A stretch of 64,000 nt of DNA, from positions 1-64,000 of the forward strand of contig DEJO01000032.1 in NCBI GenBank assembly GCA_002353555.1, written 5' to 3'. This document shows positions 48,568 through 57,053 of the stretch, one piece after another (position 1 is the stretch's first letter; each line of letters opens with the position of its first letter). The DNA is from Prevotella sp. UBA2746. Lineage in GTDB: Bacteria > Bacteroidota > Bacteroidia > Bacteroidales > Bacteroidaceae. The position numbers and the translations under genes were made by a program. The notes beneath the pieces were generated by a model. The model was not told where the DNA came from, searched no databases, and saw nothing but the letters and a program-made list of their open reading frames with translations.

Positions 48568-49683
48568 ATGAAAGCAGTCATGAACAGCAGTTTTATGTCG
48601 TTTGTACGCAAGGAGGCACGCCACATCCTGCGCGACCGTCGCACGATGCTCATCCTCTTCGGCATGCCCGTCGTGCTGATGTTGCTCTTCGGCTTCGCCA
48701 TAACTACCGATGTGAAGGACGTGCGCACCGTGGTGGTCACCTCGCAGATGGACCACCAGACGCAGGCTGCCGTCGCCCGGCTGTCGTCATCGGAGTATTT
48801 CGACGTCGTTGCCACCGTCGGTACCAGCCGCGAAGCCGAGCAGCTCATCCGCAGCCAACGGGCAGACATGGCGGTCATCCCCAGCCTGCCGGCGAAGGAG
48901 GAGGGGAGCGGAAGGCGCAGCTGGCAGCTCATGGTGGACGGCAGCGACCCCAACATGGCACAGCAGTGGACTACCTATGCACAGGCTATACTGGCGCAGC
49001 CCATTGGTGGCAAAAGCTATTTTCTTCCCTCTCCCCTTGGAGAAGGGCCGGGGATGAGGCTCCTCTACAATCCGCAGATGAAGTCAACCTACAACTTTGT
49101 GCCAGCCATCATGGGCATGTTGCTCATGTTGGTCTGTGCCATGATGACGTCTATCTCCATCGTCCGCGAGAAGGAGCGGGGCACAATGGAGGTGTTGCTG
49201 GTCTCGCCCGTGCGCCCGCTGATGATCATCATCGCCAAGGCGGTGCCCTATCTGGTGCTCGCCTTTGCCATCCTTGTGGTCATCCTCCTCATGTCGCGCT
49301 TTGTGCTCGGCGTTCCCATTGCCGGCTCCCTGGTCCTGATCTTTCTGGTCAGCGGCATCTACATCCTCCTGGCGTTGTCGCTGGGACTGCTCATCTCCAA
49401 CGTAGCCTCCAGCCAGCTTGTGGCGTTGTTGCTCTCGGCTATGGTGTTGCTCATGCCCATCGTCATGCTGTCGGGCATGCTCTTCCCCATCGATTCCATG
49501 CCCGTGGTGCTGCAATGGGTGTCGGCAGTTGTCCCGCCCCGCTACTACATCGAGGCCATGCGCAAGCTGATGATTATGGGAGTGGGCATCGGCGAGGTGA
49601 TGCGTGAGCTCGTCATCCTCTCCGCCATGACCCTCCTGCTCTTGGGAGTGTCGCTCAAGATGTTCAAGTCGCGGCTGGAATAG
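48568..49683 (+). CDS. ABC-2 type permease (first)
   Basis: A 371-residue YbhS/YbhR-like permease: one N-terminal helix (LILFGMPVVLMLLFGFAI), a large periplasmic domain, then five C-terminal helices including FVPAIMGMLLMLVCAMMTSISIVREKERGTMEVLLVSPV, the run being trimmed by the ABC-2 pattern. Residues about 152-165 (FLPSPLGEGPGMR) look like the translation of an interspersed repeat inserted in the periplasmic domain. The start ATG at 48568 lies 11 nt after the ATPase stop. Confidence 0.9.
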   Translation: MKAVMNSSFMSFVRKEARHILRDRRTMLILFGMPVVLMLLFGFAITTDVKDVRTVVVTSQMDHQTQAAVARLSSSEYFDVVATVGTSREAEQLIRSQRADMAVIPSLPAKEEGSGRRSWQLMVDGSDPNMAQQWTTYAQAILAQPIGGKSYFLPSPLGEGPGMRLLYNPQMKSTYNFVPAIMGMLLMLVCAMMTSISIVREKERGTMEVLLVSPVRPLMIIIAKAVPYLVLAFAILVVILLMSRFVLGVPIAGSLVLIFLVSGIYILLALSLGLLISNVASSQLVALLLSAMVLLMPIVMLSGMLFPIDSMPVVLQWVSAVVPPRYYIEAMRKLMIMGVGIGEVMRELVILSAMTLLLLGVSLKMFKSRLE

Positions 49684-49768
49684 CGTCAACCTCAGATAGC
49701 ATTCAACTGCTAATGACAGATAGTGAAATCGTAAAAATTGTCAAATTGTCAAATATAAATCAATCTCG

Positions 49769-50869
49769 ATGCTCAAGATACTGATACAAAAGGAGTTCCT
49801 ACAGATACGCCGCAACGCCTTCCTGCCGCGGCTCATCGTCATGTTCCCCATCGTCATCATGTGTGTCATGCCGTGGGTCATGAGCCAGGAGGTGAAGAAC
49901 ATCCGTGTAGATGTGGTGGACAACGACCGCTCGACGCTGTCGCAACAGCTCGTTCACAGCATCGAGGCGAGTCGCTATTTCGTCTTTGGCGGACAGAAAC
50001 CTTCCTATGAGGTGGCTCTGAAGGAGATAGAAACGAGCAGAGCCGACGTGGTGATGGTCATCCCGCAAGACTTTGAGCGCAACCTTACACTTGCCAAGGC
50101 GGGTGCAGGCGTGAAGATGCCCACCGTCTTCATCGCTGCCAATGCCGTCAACGGCACCAAGGGCAGCATGGCGGGTGCCTACCTTTCGCAGATTGTCACC
50201 GCCCAGGTGAGCCCCGACGTGGCAACCCTGCAGTCGAAGGTCTCCACACTCTTCCTCTACAACAAGCACCTGAACTACAAGGTGTTCATGATTCCGGCGC
50301 TCTTCGCGCTGGTCATGATGCTCATGTGCGGCTTCCTGCCTGCGCTGAACATCGTGGGTGAGAAGGAGCAGGGCACCATCGAACAGATAAACGTCACACC
50401 TGTCTCGAAGTGGGCGTTCATCCTTGCCAAGCTGATACCCTACTGGATGATTGCGCTCTTCGTGGTCACCGTCTGCCTCCTGCTCTCGTGGGCTGTCTAT
50501 GGCATCACCTGTCAGGGACCGCTCTGGCTCATCTATCTGCTTGCCATGCTCCTCGCGCTCTTCTTCTCGTCCTTCGGGCTGCTCATCTCCAACTACAGCG
50601 ACACCATGCAGCAGGCCATCTTCGTCATGTGGTTCTTTGTCGTCAGCCTGCTCCTGCTCAGCGGGCTCTTCACACCCACGCGCTCCATGCCCCACTGGGC
50701 ATACCTCACCACCTACGTCAACCCCATGCACTACTTCATCGATGCCGTCCGCACCGTCTTCGTGCGTGGAGGTTCCTTCCTCGCCGTTGCCCACCAGCTG
50801 CTTGCCCTCGTCCTCATCTCTGCCGTCATGGGTGTATGGGCTGTGGTGAGCTACAAGAAGAACTCATGA
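49769..50869 (+). CDS. ABC-2 type permease (second)
   Basis: A 366-residue partner permease: N-terminal MLKILIQKEFLQIRRN and helix LIVMFPIVIMCVMPWV, a periplasmic domain (about 50-170), and a C-terminal bundle with LPALNIVGEKEQGTIEQINVTPV and LLLLSGLFTPTRSMPHWA. Together with the first permease it forms the membrane channel. It is last in the five-gene efflux operon; a hairpin with CCCTTCACA arms follows 15 nt after the stop. Confidence 0.92.
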   Translation: MLKILIQKEFLQIRRNAFLPRLIVMFPIVIMCVMPWVMSQEVKNIRVDVVDNDRSTLSQQLVHSIEASRYFVFGGQKPSYEVALKEIETSRADVVMVIPQDFERNLTLAKAGAGVKMPTVFIAANAVNGTKGSMAGAYLSQIVTAQVSPDVATLQSKVSTLFLYNKHLNYKVFMIPALFALVMMLMCGFLPALNIVGEKEQGTIEQINVTPVSKWAFILAKLIPYWMIALFVVTVCLLLSWAVYGITCQGPLWLIYLLAMLLALFFSSFGLLISNYSDTMQQAIFVMWFFVVSLLLLSGLFTPTRSMPHWAYLTTYVNPMHYFIDAVRTVFVRGGSFLAVAHQLLALVLISAVMGVWAVVSYKKNS

Positions 50870-50883
50870 TACCACATCGACAC

Positions 50884-50942
50884 AAACCCTTCACAGTACT
50901 CATAACCAATTGGAAGACAGTGAGATAAGTGTGAAGGGTTTT
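50884..50942 (+). terminator. Hairpin after the efflux operon, AAACCCTTCACA arms
   Basis: Left arm AAACCCTTCACA near 50884-50895, right arm TGTGAAGGGTTT near 50930-50942, followed by TGTCTG; the interior also pairs in part (ACTCA/TGAG). Probable terminator. A second hairpin with the same arms is at 51256-51316. Confidence 0.65.
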
Positions 50943-51040
50943 GTCTGACTAGTCCGCTCAATCCGACCATTCTGCTCATCCATACAGCTCTGATTCCTTC
51001 GCGATTCTACGCTTTTTATTTTACAATCTACCACATTTGG

Positions 51041-51111
51041 TATCTTTTGACACGTGTCAGAAACATTTCCGACACGTGTCAAAAACGTTTCTGACACGTG
51101 TCAAAAGATAC
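51041..51111. repeat. Three GACACGTGTC palindromes at exact 22-bp period
   Basis: GACACGTGTC at 51049-51058, 51071-51080 and 51093-51102. The spacers are also near-palindromic (AAAAACGTTTCT), and the outer flanks TATCTTTT and AAAAGATA mirror each other, so the whole 71-bp block is close to one large palindrome. No gene is visible in 50870-51358. Confidence 0.88.
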
Positions 51112-51255
51112 AGAATCGTATTTTTCGGATAATTATCACATCTCTTCATGAACATAAAACATTGTTAACAAGGACTTTAGTTCATTTCTTTCGCATCATG
51201 ATGATTTTTTTCCTGATATTTGCATCAAGTATATTTGAAACCTATTTACAAAAAA

Positions 51256-51316
51256 CAAACCCTTCACAACATCTCTCTGATAGTCAGAATGTTACAGAGC
51301 TGTGAAGGGTTTTGTT
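51256..51316 (-). terminator. Hairpin after the Na/Pi gene, same arms as at 50884
   Basis: CAAACCCTTCACA and TGTGAAGGGTTTTG arms with an inner CTCTG/CAGAG stem. On the minus strand it is followed by a T-rich run (GTTTGTTTTTTG), fitting a terminator of the cotransporter gene. Confidence 0.65.
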
Positions 51317-51358
51317 GAAACTAAAAAAACTCGTTGATAACTGTCTGCGTCAGTTGCG

Positions 51359-53071
51359 TCAGTTGTTGCGCTGCTTGGTACCCATGCGTGCCTCGACGAC
51401 GTTGACGACATAGTCGCCGAGTTTCTCGCATTCGCTGATGATGTCCATATACATGGTGCCGATGGCATAGGTGTATTTGTGGTCGTCAATGTCGTTGATG
51501 TTCTGCGACTTCAGCTGGTTTCGGTAGTTGTTGATTTCGTTCTCGATGTTGAACGAGCGGTTGATGTCGTTCTGCTCGCGGTAGCCCACGAGGGTGGCAT
51601 TCATCTGGGTGAGCGCCTGGTTGGTGAGTTCCATCATCTGGTGCATGTGGTGGTACTGGTCCTGGGTGAAGTCTTCCTTGCCCTTGATGCGTCGGTTCAG
51701 CGTGCGTGCGATGTTGTAGCAGGAGTCGCCGATGCTCTCTATCTCGCTGATCTCGCGCAGCATGGCGCGTATCTTCGCCTTCGTCTCGTCGGAGAGGTGG
51801 GCGTCGGAAATCTCGTCCAGATACTTGGCAATCTCTATCTCCATGTTGTCGGAGATGCCTTCATACTTCTCGATGCGCGAGAACGCCTTGACGAAGGCTC
51901 CCTCGTCCTTTTCTGCCACCAGTTCGCGCACCATGCCGAACATGCGCTGTATGCGGACGGCAAAGGACTGTATCTCCTTCTGTGCCTCCAGGACCGAGAG
52001 TTCCGGTGTCTTCATGAAGCCGGCGGTGATGAACCGCAGGCGGAAGTCTTCCTCGTCGCCGTCGGCCTTCTTCGGCTTGATGACGCGGCAGACAAGCTTC
52101 TCTATCTGCGGTATGAACCAGATGAGGATGAACGTGTTGGCAAGGTTGAAGCAGGTGTGGAAGGCGGCAAGTACGAACGACAGCTTGGCGGCATTCTTCA
52201 GGAAGCCGGGGTCGCCCTTGACGAGGGTGAAGTCGTAGCCCACCATGCCGCATACCATGTCTACGAAGGGCTTGAAGACGATCAGTATCCAGCAAACGCC
52301 GAACAGGTTGAAGAACATGTGGGCGAAGGCGGCTCGCCGTGCCTGCGTGTTGGCGGTCATGGCGGCGATGTTAGAGGTCACCGTCGTGCCGATGTTCTCG
52401 CCCATGACCAGTGCAATGCCCTGATAGATGGGCAGCACGCCGCTGGAGCAGAGAATCATCGTGATGGCCATCACCGCTGCCGACGACTGTACGCAGAGCG
52501 TCAGTATGCCGCCGAGGAGCAGGAAGCAGATGGTGGTCAGGAAGGAGTCGGGGTCGAACTGTGCGAAGAATTGCAGCACTTCCTGGTTCTCGCCCAGGTG
52601 CATGTCAATGCCCGTCTGACGTAGGGTGCCCAGTCCGAGGAACATGAAGGCGACGCCAAAGAGGAAGTCGCCGATGAAACGCTTCTTCTTGGAATAGATG
52701 AGGATGATGGCAACGAAGAACGCCGGATAGACAAAGTCGGTGATGTTGAACGAAAAACCTGCCGACATGATCCATGCCGTCAGCGTGGTTCCGATGTTGG
52801 CTCCCATGATGACGGAGATGGCTTGTGCCAGCGTGAGCAGCCCGGCATTGACAAACGAGACGGTCATCACCGTCGTGGCTGTTGACGACTGTACGGCTGC
52901 GGTGACGAACATACCCGTGAGCAGACCCGTGAAGCGGTTGGTGGTCATGGCTTGCAAGACGTGGCGCAACTGCGAACCTGCCATCTTCTGCAAGCTGTCG
53001 CTCATCGACTTCATACCGAACATCAGCAATGCCAACGAACCGATGAGTTTAAAGAATATCCATATCGACAT
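51359..53071 (-). CDS. Na/Pi cotransporter family protein with C-terminal PhoU-like region
   Basis: A 570-residue protein. The first 320 residues contain two Na/Pi cotransporter repeats with their QSS motifs (VTAAVQSSTATTVMTVSFVNAGLLT and CVQSSAAVMAITMILCSSG, trimmed in the family pattern) and about nine helices. The C-terminal 200 residues are helical and PhoU-like (EIAKYLDEISDAHL, SIGDSCYNIARTLNRRIKG, CEKLGDYVVNVVEARMG). It probably moves phosphate with sodium. Promoter TTTG-N20-TATCTTTG at 53105-53136, minus strand. Confidence 0.92.
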   Translation of the reverse strand: MSIWIFFKLIGSLALLMFGMKSMSDSLQKMAGSQLRHVLQAMTTNRFTGLLTGMFVTAAVQSSTATTVMTVSFVNAGLLTLAQAISVIMGANIGTTLTAWIMSAGFSFNITDFVYPAFFVAIILIYSKKKRFIGDFLFGVAFMFLGLGTLRQTGIDMHLGENQEVLQFFAQFDPDSFLTTICFLLLGGILTLCVQSSAAVMAITMILCSSGVLPIYQGIALVMGENIGTTVTSNIAAMTANTQARRAAFAHMFFNLFGVCWILIVFKPFVDMVCGMVGYDFTLVKGDPGFLKNAAKLSFVLAAFHTCFNLANTFILIWFIPQIEKLVCRVIKPKKADGDEEDFRLRFITAGFMKTPELSVLEAQKEIQSFAVRIQRMFGMVRELVAEKDEGAFVKAFSRIEKYEGISDNMEIEIAKYLDEISDAHLSDETKAKIRAMLREISEIESIGDSCYNIARTLNRRIKGKEDFTQDQYHHMHQMMELTNQALTQMNATLVGYREQNDINRSFNIENEINNYRNQLKSQNINDIDDHKYTYAIGTMYMDIISECEKLGDYVVNVVEARMGTKQRNN

Positions 53072-53104
53072 AAAAAGACGAGGGTTTAGTTGTATTTACG
53101 GATG

Positions 53105-53136
53105 CAAAGATACGATTAAGTGAGGGAAAAGCCAAA
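53105..53136 (-). promoter_or_regulatory. Na/Pi cotransporter promoter
   Basis: Minus strand TTTG (53133-53136), 20 nt, TATCTTTG (53105-53112), about 33 nt before the ATG. Confidence 0.7.
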
Positions 53137-53248
53137 TTTTATTTGGATTTTTGCGAGTGTGAGTATCTTCGGCGAAGACAAAGATACAATTTAGTGTGCA
53201 GAAATCAAAAAGAAAAAGAATTTTTCTTTATCTTTCAGAAACTTATAG

Positions 53249-53256
53249 TATCTTTG
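53249..53256 (+). promoter_or_regulatory. Nucleoside kinase promoter -7 element
   Basis: TATCTTTG, 61 nt before the ATG at 53318; the leader holds a small GGGTT-TG-AACCC hairpin. Confidence 0.5.
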
Positions 53257-53317
53257 CAAATGGGTTTGAACCCGCAAGACAATCATATTCAAACTATTGC
53301 TTATAACCTTTTGACAC

Positions 53318-55012
53318 ATGGAACAAAGCATCAGCATCAGGTGTACGAACAACGGCAAGACGCTGGCGGCACCCATGGGAAGTTCACTGAAAGACGTCTA
53401 TAGGCTGGCACAGCTGCAGATGGAGTTCCCGCCTGTCTGCGCACGCGTCAACAACAAAGTAGAGGGCATGGACTTCCGCTTCTATAACAACAAGACCGTC
53501 GAGTTTCTCGACATACGCTCGGCAAGCGGCATGCGCAACTACACGCGCACGCTCTTCTTCGTGCTCTGCAAGGCGGTGGAGGACATCTGCCCCGGTACGC
53601 TCGTGCAGATAGACATCCCCGTGAGCAACGGCTACTACGTAGACATGGACAGGGACGTACCCATCGACGACATACGCAGGCGGATGCAGGAGATTATCGA
53701 TGCCGACATACCCATACACCGCCACCAGGTGCCTACGGAGGAGGCTGTCGAAATGTTCGACCGGCTGGGCGACAAGGCGAAGGCCAAGCTGCTGCGCAGT
53801 TCGGGCAGGATGTATACCGTCTACTACTCCATAGAGCGGTATGTGGACTTCTTCTACGGCTCGTTGCTCACCCACACGTCGCAACTCTACCTCTTCGGAC
53901 TGGAGAAGTACAACAACGGATTGCTGCTACGCATTCCTTCACGCAAAGACCCTACACGGCTGGGAGAGCACATCAGGCAAGACAAGATGTTCGACATCTT
54001 CAGGGAGTACCACAACTGGCAGAAGATACTGGGCGTGAGGACGGTGGGCGACTTCAATGAGGCCGTTGCCAAGGGGCATGCCAACAACCTGATACAGGTG
54101 GGCGAGGCGTTGCAGGAGAAGAAGATAGCGAACATCGCTTTCGACATTGCCGGACACATCAACCCCAGCCTCGTCCCTGAGAAGTTCAGGAAGGAGTTTG
54201 CCGAGACACCCATCAGGATGGTGCTCATCGCAGGACCGTCGTCGTCGGGAAAGACGACGACCTGCAAGCGACTGTCCATACAGCTGCTCACCAACGGCAT
54301 CAAGCCCATACCCATCTCACTCGACGACTACTTCGTAGACCGCGACAACACGCCGCGCGACGAAACGGGCGACTTTGACTTTGAGAGCATCTATGCCCTG
54401 AACCTGCCGCTGCTCAACCAGCAGCTACAGGATTTGCTCGACGGCAAGGAAGTGGAACTGCCCAGGTATGACTTCAAACTGGGGAAGAGCGTCAAGAGCG
54501 GAAAGAAACTGAAACTGCACGACAACGAGGTGCTGGTGGTAGAAGGTATCCATGCCCTGAACCCGGAACTGACGGCAAAGATACCAGAGCGGATGAAGTA
54601 CCGGGTCTATGCTTCGGCACTGACGACCATCATGCTGGACGACCACAACTATATCCCTGCCACTGACAACCGCCTGCTCAGGCGTATCGTGCGTGACTAT
54701 AACTATCGCGGGGTATCGGCACAGGAGACCATCAGGAGGTGGCCCAGCGTGCGACGTGGTGAAGACAAGTGGATATTCCCCTATCAGGAGAATGCCAATG
54801 CCATGTTCAATACCGCCATGCTCTTCGAACTGGCTATTCTCAAGATTTATGCCATACCCCTGCTCGAACAGGTGCCGGAAGACTGCCAGGAATATAGCGA
54901 AGCCTACAGGCTGCGCAAGTTCCTCGGCTATTTCAAGCCGCTTCCCTTCGACACCATACCGCCAACGAGTTTGCTGCGCGAGTTCCTGGGTGGCAGTTCC
55001 TTCGAATATTAA
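53318..55012 (+). CDS. Nucleoside kinase with TGS and ThrRS-like N-terminal domains
   Basis: A 564-residue fusion: an N-terminal TGS-like domain (about 1-65), a threonyl-tRNA-synthetase-like second domain (about 70-240), and a C-terminal uridine-kinase-like P-loop domain with GPSSSGKTTT near 307, SLDDYFVDRDNTPRD, FDFESIYALNLPLLN and VVEGIHALNPEL. The kinase part likely phosphorylates uridine or cytidine; the role of the synthetase-derived part is unknown but the fusion is standard in Bacteroidetes. It is monocistronic. Confidence 0.9.
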   Translation: MEQSISIRCTNNGKTLAAPMGSSLKDVYRLAQLQMEFPPVCARVNNKVEGMDFRFYNNKTVEFLDIRSASGMRNYTRTLFFVLCKAVEDICPGTLVQIDIPVSNGYYVDMDRDVPIDDIRRRMQEIIDADIPIHRHQVPTEEAVEMFDRLGDKAKAKLLRSSGRMYTVYYSIERYVDFFYGSLLTHTSQLYLFGLEKYNNGLLLRIPSRKDPTRLGEHIRQDKMFDIFREYHNWQKILGVRTVGDFNEAVAKGHANNLIQVGEALQEKKIANIAFDIAGHINPSLVPEKFRKEFAETPIRMVLIAGPSSSGKTTTCKRLSIQLLTNGIKPIPISLDDYFVDRDNTPRDETGDFDFESIYALNLPLLNQQLQDLLDGKEVELPRYDFKLGKSVKSGKKLKLHDNEVLVVEGIHALNPELTAKIPERMKYRVYASALTTIMLDDHNYIPATDNRLLRRIVRDYNYRGVSAQETIRRWPSVRRGEDKWIFPYQENANAMFNTAMLFELAILKIYAIPLLEQVPEDCQEYSEAYRLRKFLGYFKPLPFDTIPPTSLLREFLGGSSFEY

Positions 55013-55030
55013 GCGGGTTTTCACCGCACT

Positions 55031-55044
55031 CGACGTTAACGTCG
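55031..55044. repeat. 14-bp perfect palindrome CGACGTTAACGTCG
   Basis: A perfect inverted sequence shortly after the nucleoside kinase stop, in the intergenic region before korA. Could be part of a terminator or a protein site. Confidence 0.6.
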
Positions 55045-55113
55045 CTTATATGAGCGTAGCGAGTCTTAAGAAGTTACCGGCAGGCGGAAATGCAAAGAAA
55101 AGCATGCTTTCCT

Positions 55114-55144
55114 TTTGTTTTTCGCTCGTTTATGCGTAACTTTG
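55114..55144 (+). promoter_or_regulatory. korAB promoter
   Basis: TTTG (55114-55117), 19 nt, TAACTTTG (55137-55144), 23 nt before the ATG at 55168. Confidence 0.75.
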
Positions 55145-55167
55145 CACCTTATTAAATAAATAGCAAC

Positions 55168-57027
55168 ATGATACAACCCAAAAACAATCCATTAGAAGTA
55201 AAAGAATTAGAACAGGTAGTGGTGCGATTTTCAGGTGACTCCGGAGATGGCATGCAGCTTGCCGGAAATATCTTCTCTACGATTTCGGCAACGGTAGGAA
55301 ACGGTATTTCCACATTCCCGGACTATCCTGCCGACATCCGGGCTCCGCAAGGTTCGCTGACGGGTGTCAGCGGTTTTCAGGTACACATCGGAGAAGGACC
55401 TGTCTATACACCAGGCGACCAGTGCGACGTGCTGGTGGCAATGAATGCTGCTGCCCTGAAGACGCAATATCGCTATGCCAAGCCACAGGCAACCATCATC
55501 ATAGATACCGACTCCTTCGGTGCTAACGACCTGAAGAAGGCGCAGTTTGAGACGGAAGACTACCTCGGAGAGATGAATATAAACCCCGACCGCGTCATTC
55601 AGTGTCCGCTGACGACGATGGTGAAGGACTGTCTGGCAGAGAGCGGAATGGACAACAAGTCTGTCCTGAAGTGCCGTAACATGTTTGCCTTGGGACTGGT
55701 ATGCTGGCTCTTCGACCGTGACCTTGAACTCGTATTCAATTTCCTGCGTGAGAAGTTTGCCAAGAAACCTGCCATAGCAGAAAACAACATCAAAGTGGTA
55801 CAGGCTGGTTACGATTATGGGCATAACACCCACTCTTCTGCCATCAATGTCTATCGCATTGAAACCAAAGAGAAGGTGCCGGGACGATATATGGACATTA
55901 CGGGCAACAAGGCTACCGCCTACGGCTTCATTGCCGCAGCAGAGAAAGCCGGACTGCGCCTGTACCTGGGTTCCTATCCCATCACGCCGGCTACCGACGT
56001 GTTGCACGAGTTGTCCAAACACAAGTCGTGTGGTGTCATCACCGTACAGTGTGAGGACGAAATCTCCGGCTGTGCCTCAGCCCTTGGTGCATCGTTTGCG
56101 GGTGCGCTGGGGGTCACCTCTACTTCAGGACCGGGCATCTGCCTGAAGTCGGAGGCCATGAACCTGGCGGTCATCATGGAGCTGCCTCTCGTCGTACTTG
56201 ACGTACAGCGTGGCGGCCCCGCTACAGGCTTGCCTACAAAATCGGAGCAGACAGACCTGTTGCAGGCACTCTTCGGACGTAACGGCGAAAGTCCCATGCC
56301 AGTGCTGGCTGCAACAAGCCCCGCCGACTGTTTCGATGCTGCCTACCAAGCCTCGAAGATGGCATTGGAGCACATGACTCCTGTCGTCTTGCTCACCGAT
56401 GCATACGTTGCCAACGGGTCGGGTGCCTTCAAACTGCCTGAGATGGCAAAGCTCGACCCCATCAATCCGCCATACGTACCAGAGGAACTCAAAGGAAAAT
56501 GGACGCCCTACATGCGTACCGAGAACGGAAGCCGCTACTGGGCAGTACCTGGGCGTGAAGGATTTGCACATATCCTCGGCGGACTGGAGAAGGACAGCAA
56601 GACAGGTGCCATCTCTACCAATCCGGAAAACCACGACCTGATGACGAGACTGCGCCAGCAGAAGATTGCCAATATCAAAGTTCCTGACCTGGAAGTGGAA
56701 GGTGATGTCGATGAAGCCAGCCTGCTCATCGTAGGCTTCGGATCCACTTACGGTCATCTGCACTCTGCCATGGACGAACTGCGCAAGCAAGGATATAAGG
56801 TTGCACAGGCACACTTCAAATACCTGAACCCCCTGCCTGCCAATACCGCTGACGTGCTGAAACGCTACAAGAAGGTGGTCGTGGCTGAACAGAATATGGG
56901 ACAACTTGCCGCATACCTGCGCATGAAGGTTGACAACTTCGTGCCTGAACAGTACAATGAGGTGAAAGGACAACCGTTCTCCATCAACGAATTGGTTAAA
57001 CACTTCGAACGAATTATCAATCAATAA
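55168..57027 (+). CDS. korA: 2-oxoacid:acceptor oxidoreductase, alpha subunit
   Basis: A 619-residue fused gamma-alpha subunit of a 2-oxoglutarate (or related 2-oxoacid) ferredoxin oxidoreductase. The N-terminal gamma-type domain starts VVVRFSGDSGDGMQLAGNIF; the alpha domain starts near RYMDITGNKATAYGF with YLGSYPITPATDVLHEL and GPGICLKSEAMNLAV. It oxidises the 2-oxoacid to its CoA ester and passes electrons to ferredoxin, a typical anaerobic step that can also run in reverse. It is followed 26 nt later by the beta subunit. Confidence 0.94.
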   Translation: MIQPKNNPLEVKELEQVVVRFSGDSGDGMQLAGNIFSTISATVGNGISTFPDYPADIRAPQGSLTGVSGFQVHIGEGPVYTPGDQCDVLVAMNAAALKTQYRYAKPQATIIIDTDSFGANDLKKAQFETEDYLGEMNINPDRVIQCPLTTMVKDCLAESGMDNKSVLKCRNMFALGLVCWLFDRDLELVFNFLREKFAKKPAIAENNIKVVQAGYDYGHNTHSSAINVYRIETKEKVPGRYMDITGNKATAYGFIAAAEKAGLRLYLGSYPITPATDVLHELSKHKSCGVITVQCEDEISGCASALGASFAGALGVTSTSGPGICLKSEAMNLAVIMELPLVVLDVQRGGPATGLPTKSEQTDLLQALFGRNGESPMPVLAATSPADCFDAAYQASKMALEHMTPVVLLTDAYVANGSGAFKLPEMAKLDPINPPYVPEELKGKWTPYMRTENGSRYWAVPGREGFAHILGGLEKDSKTGAISTNPENHDLMTRLRQQKIANIKVPDLEVEGDVDEASLLIVGFGSTYGHLHSAMDELRKQGYKVAQAHFKYLNPLPANTADVLKRYKKVVVAEQNMGQLAAYLRMKVDNFVPEQYNEVKGQPFSINELVKHFERIINQ

Positions 57028-57053
57028 AATTACGAATTAAACGGAAAAAGGAT

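Noticed and set aside
50870..51358. Insertion sequence or MITE
   Set aside because: Paired hairpins suggest an element, but I see no target-site duplication or transposase, so it is kept as a finding and not called a mobile element.
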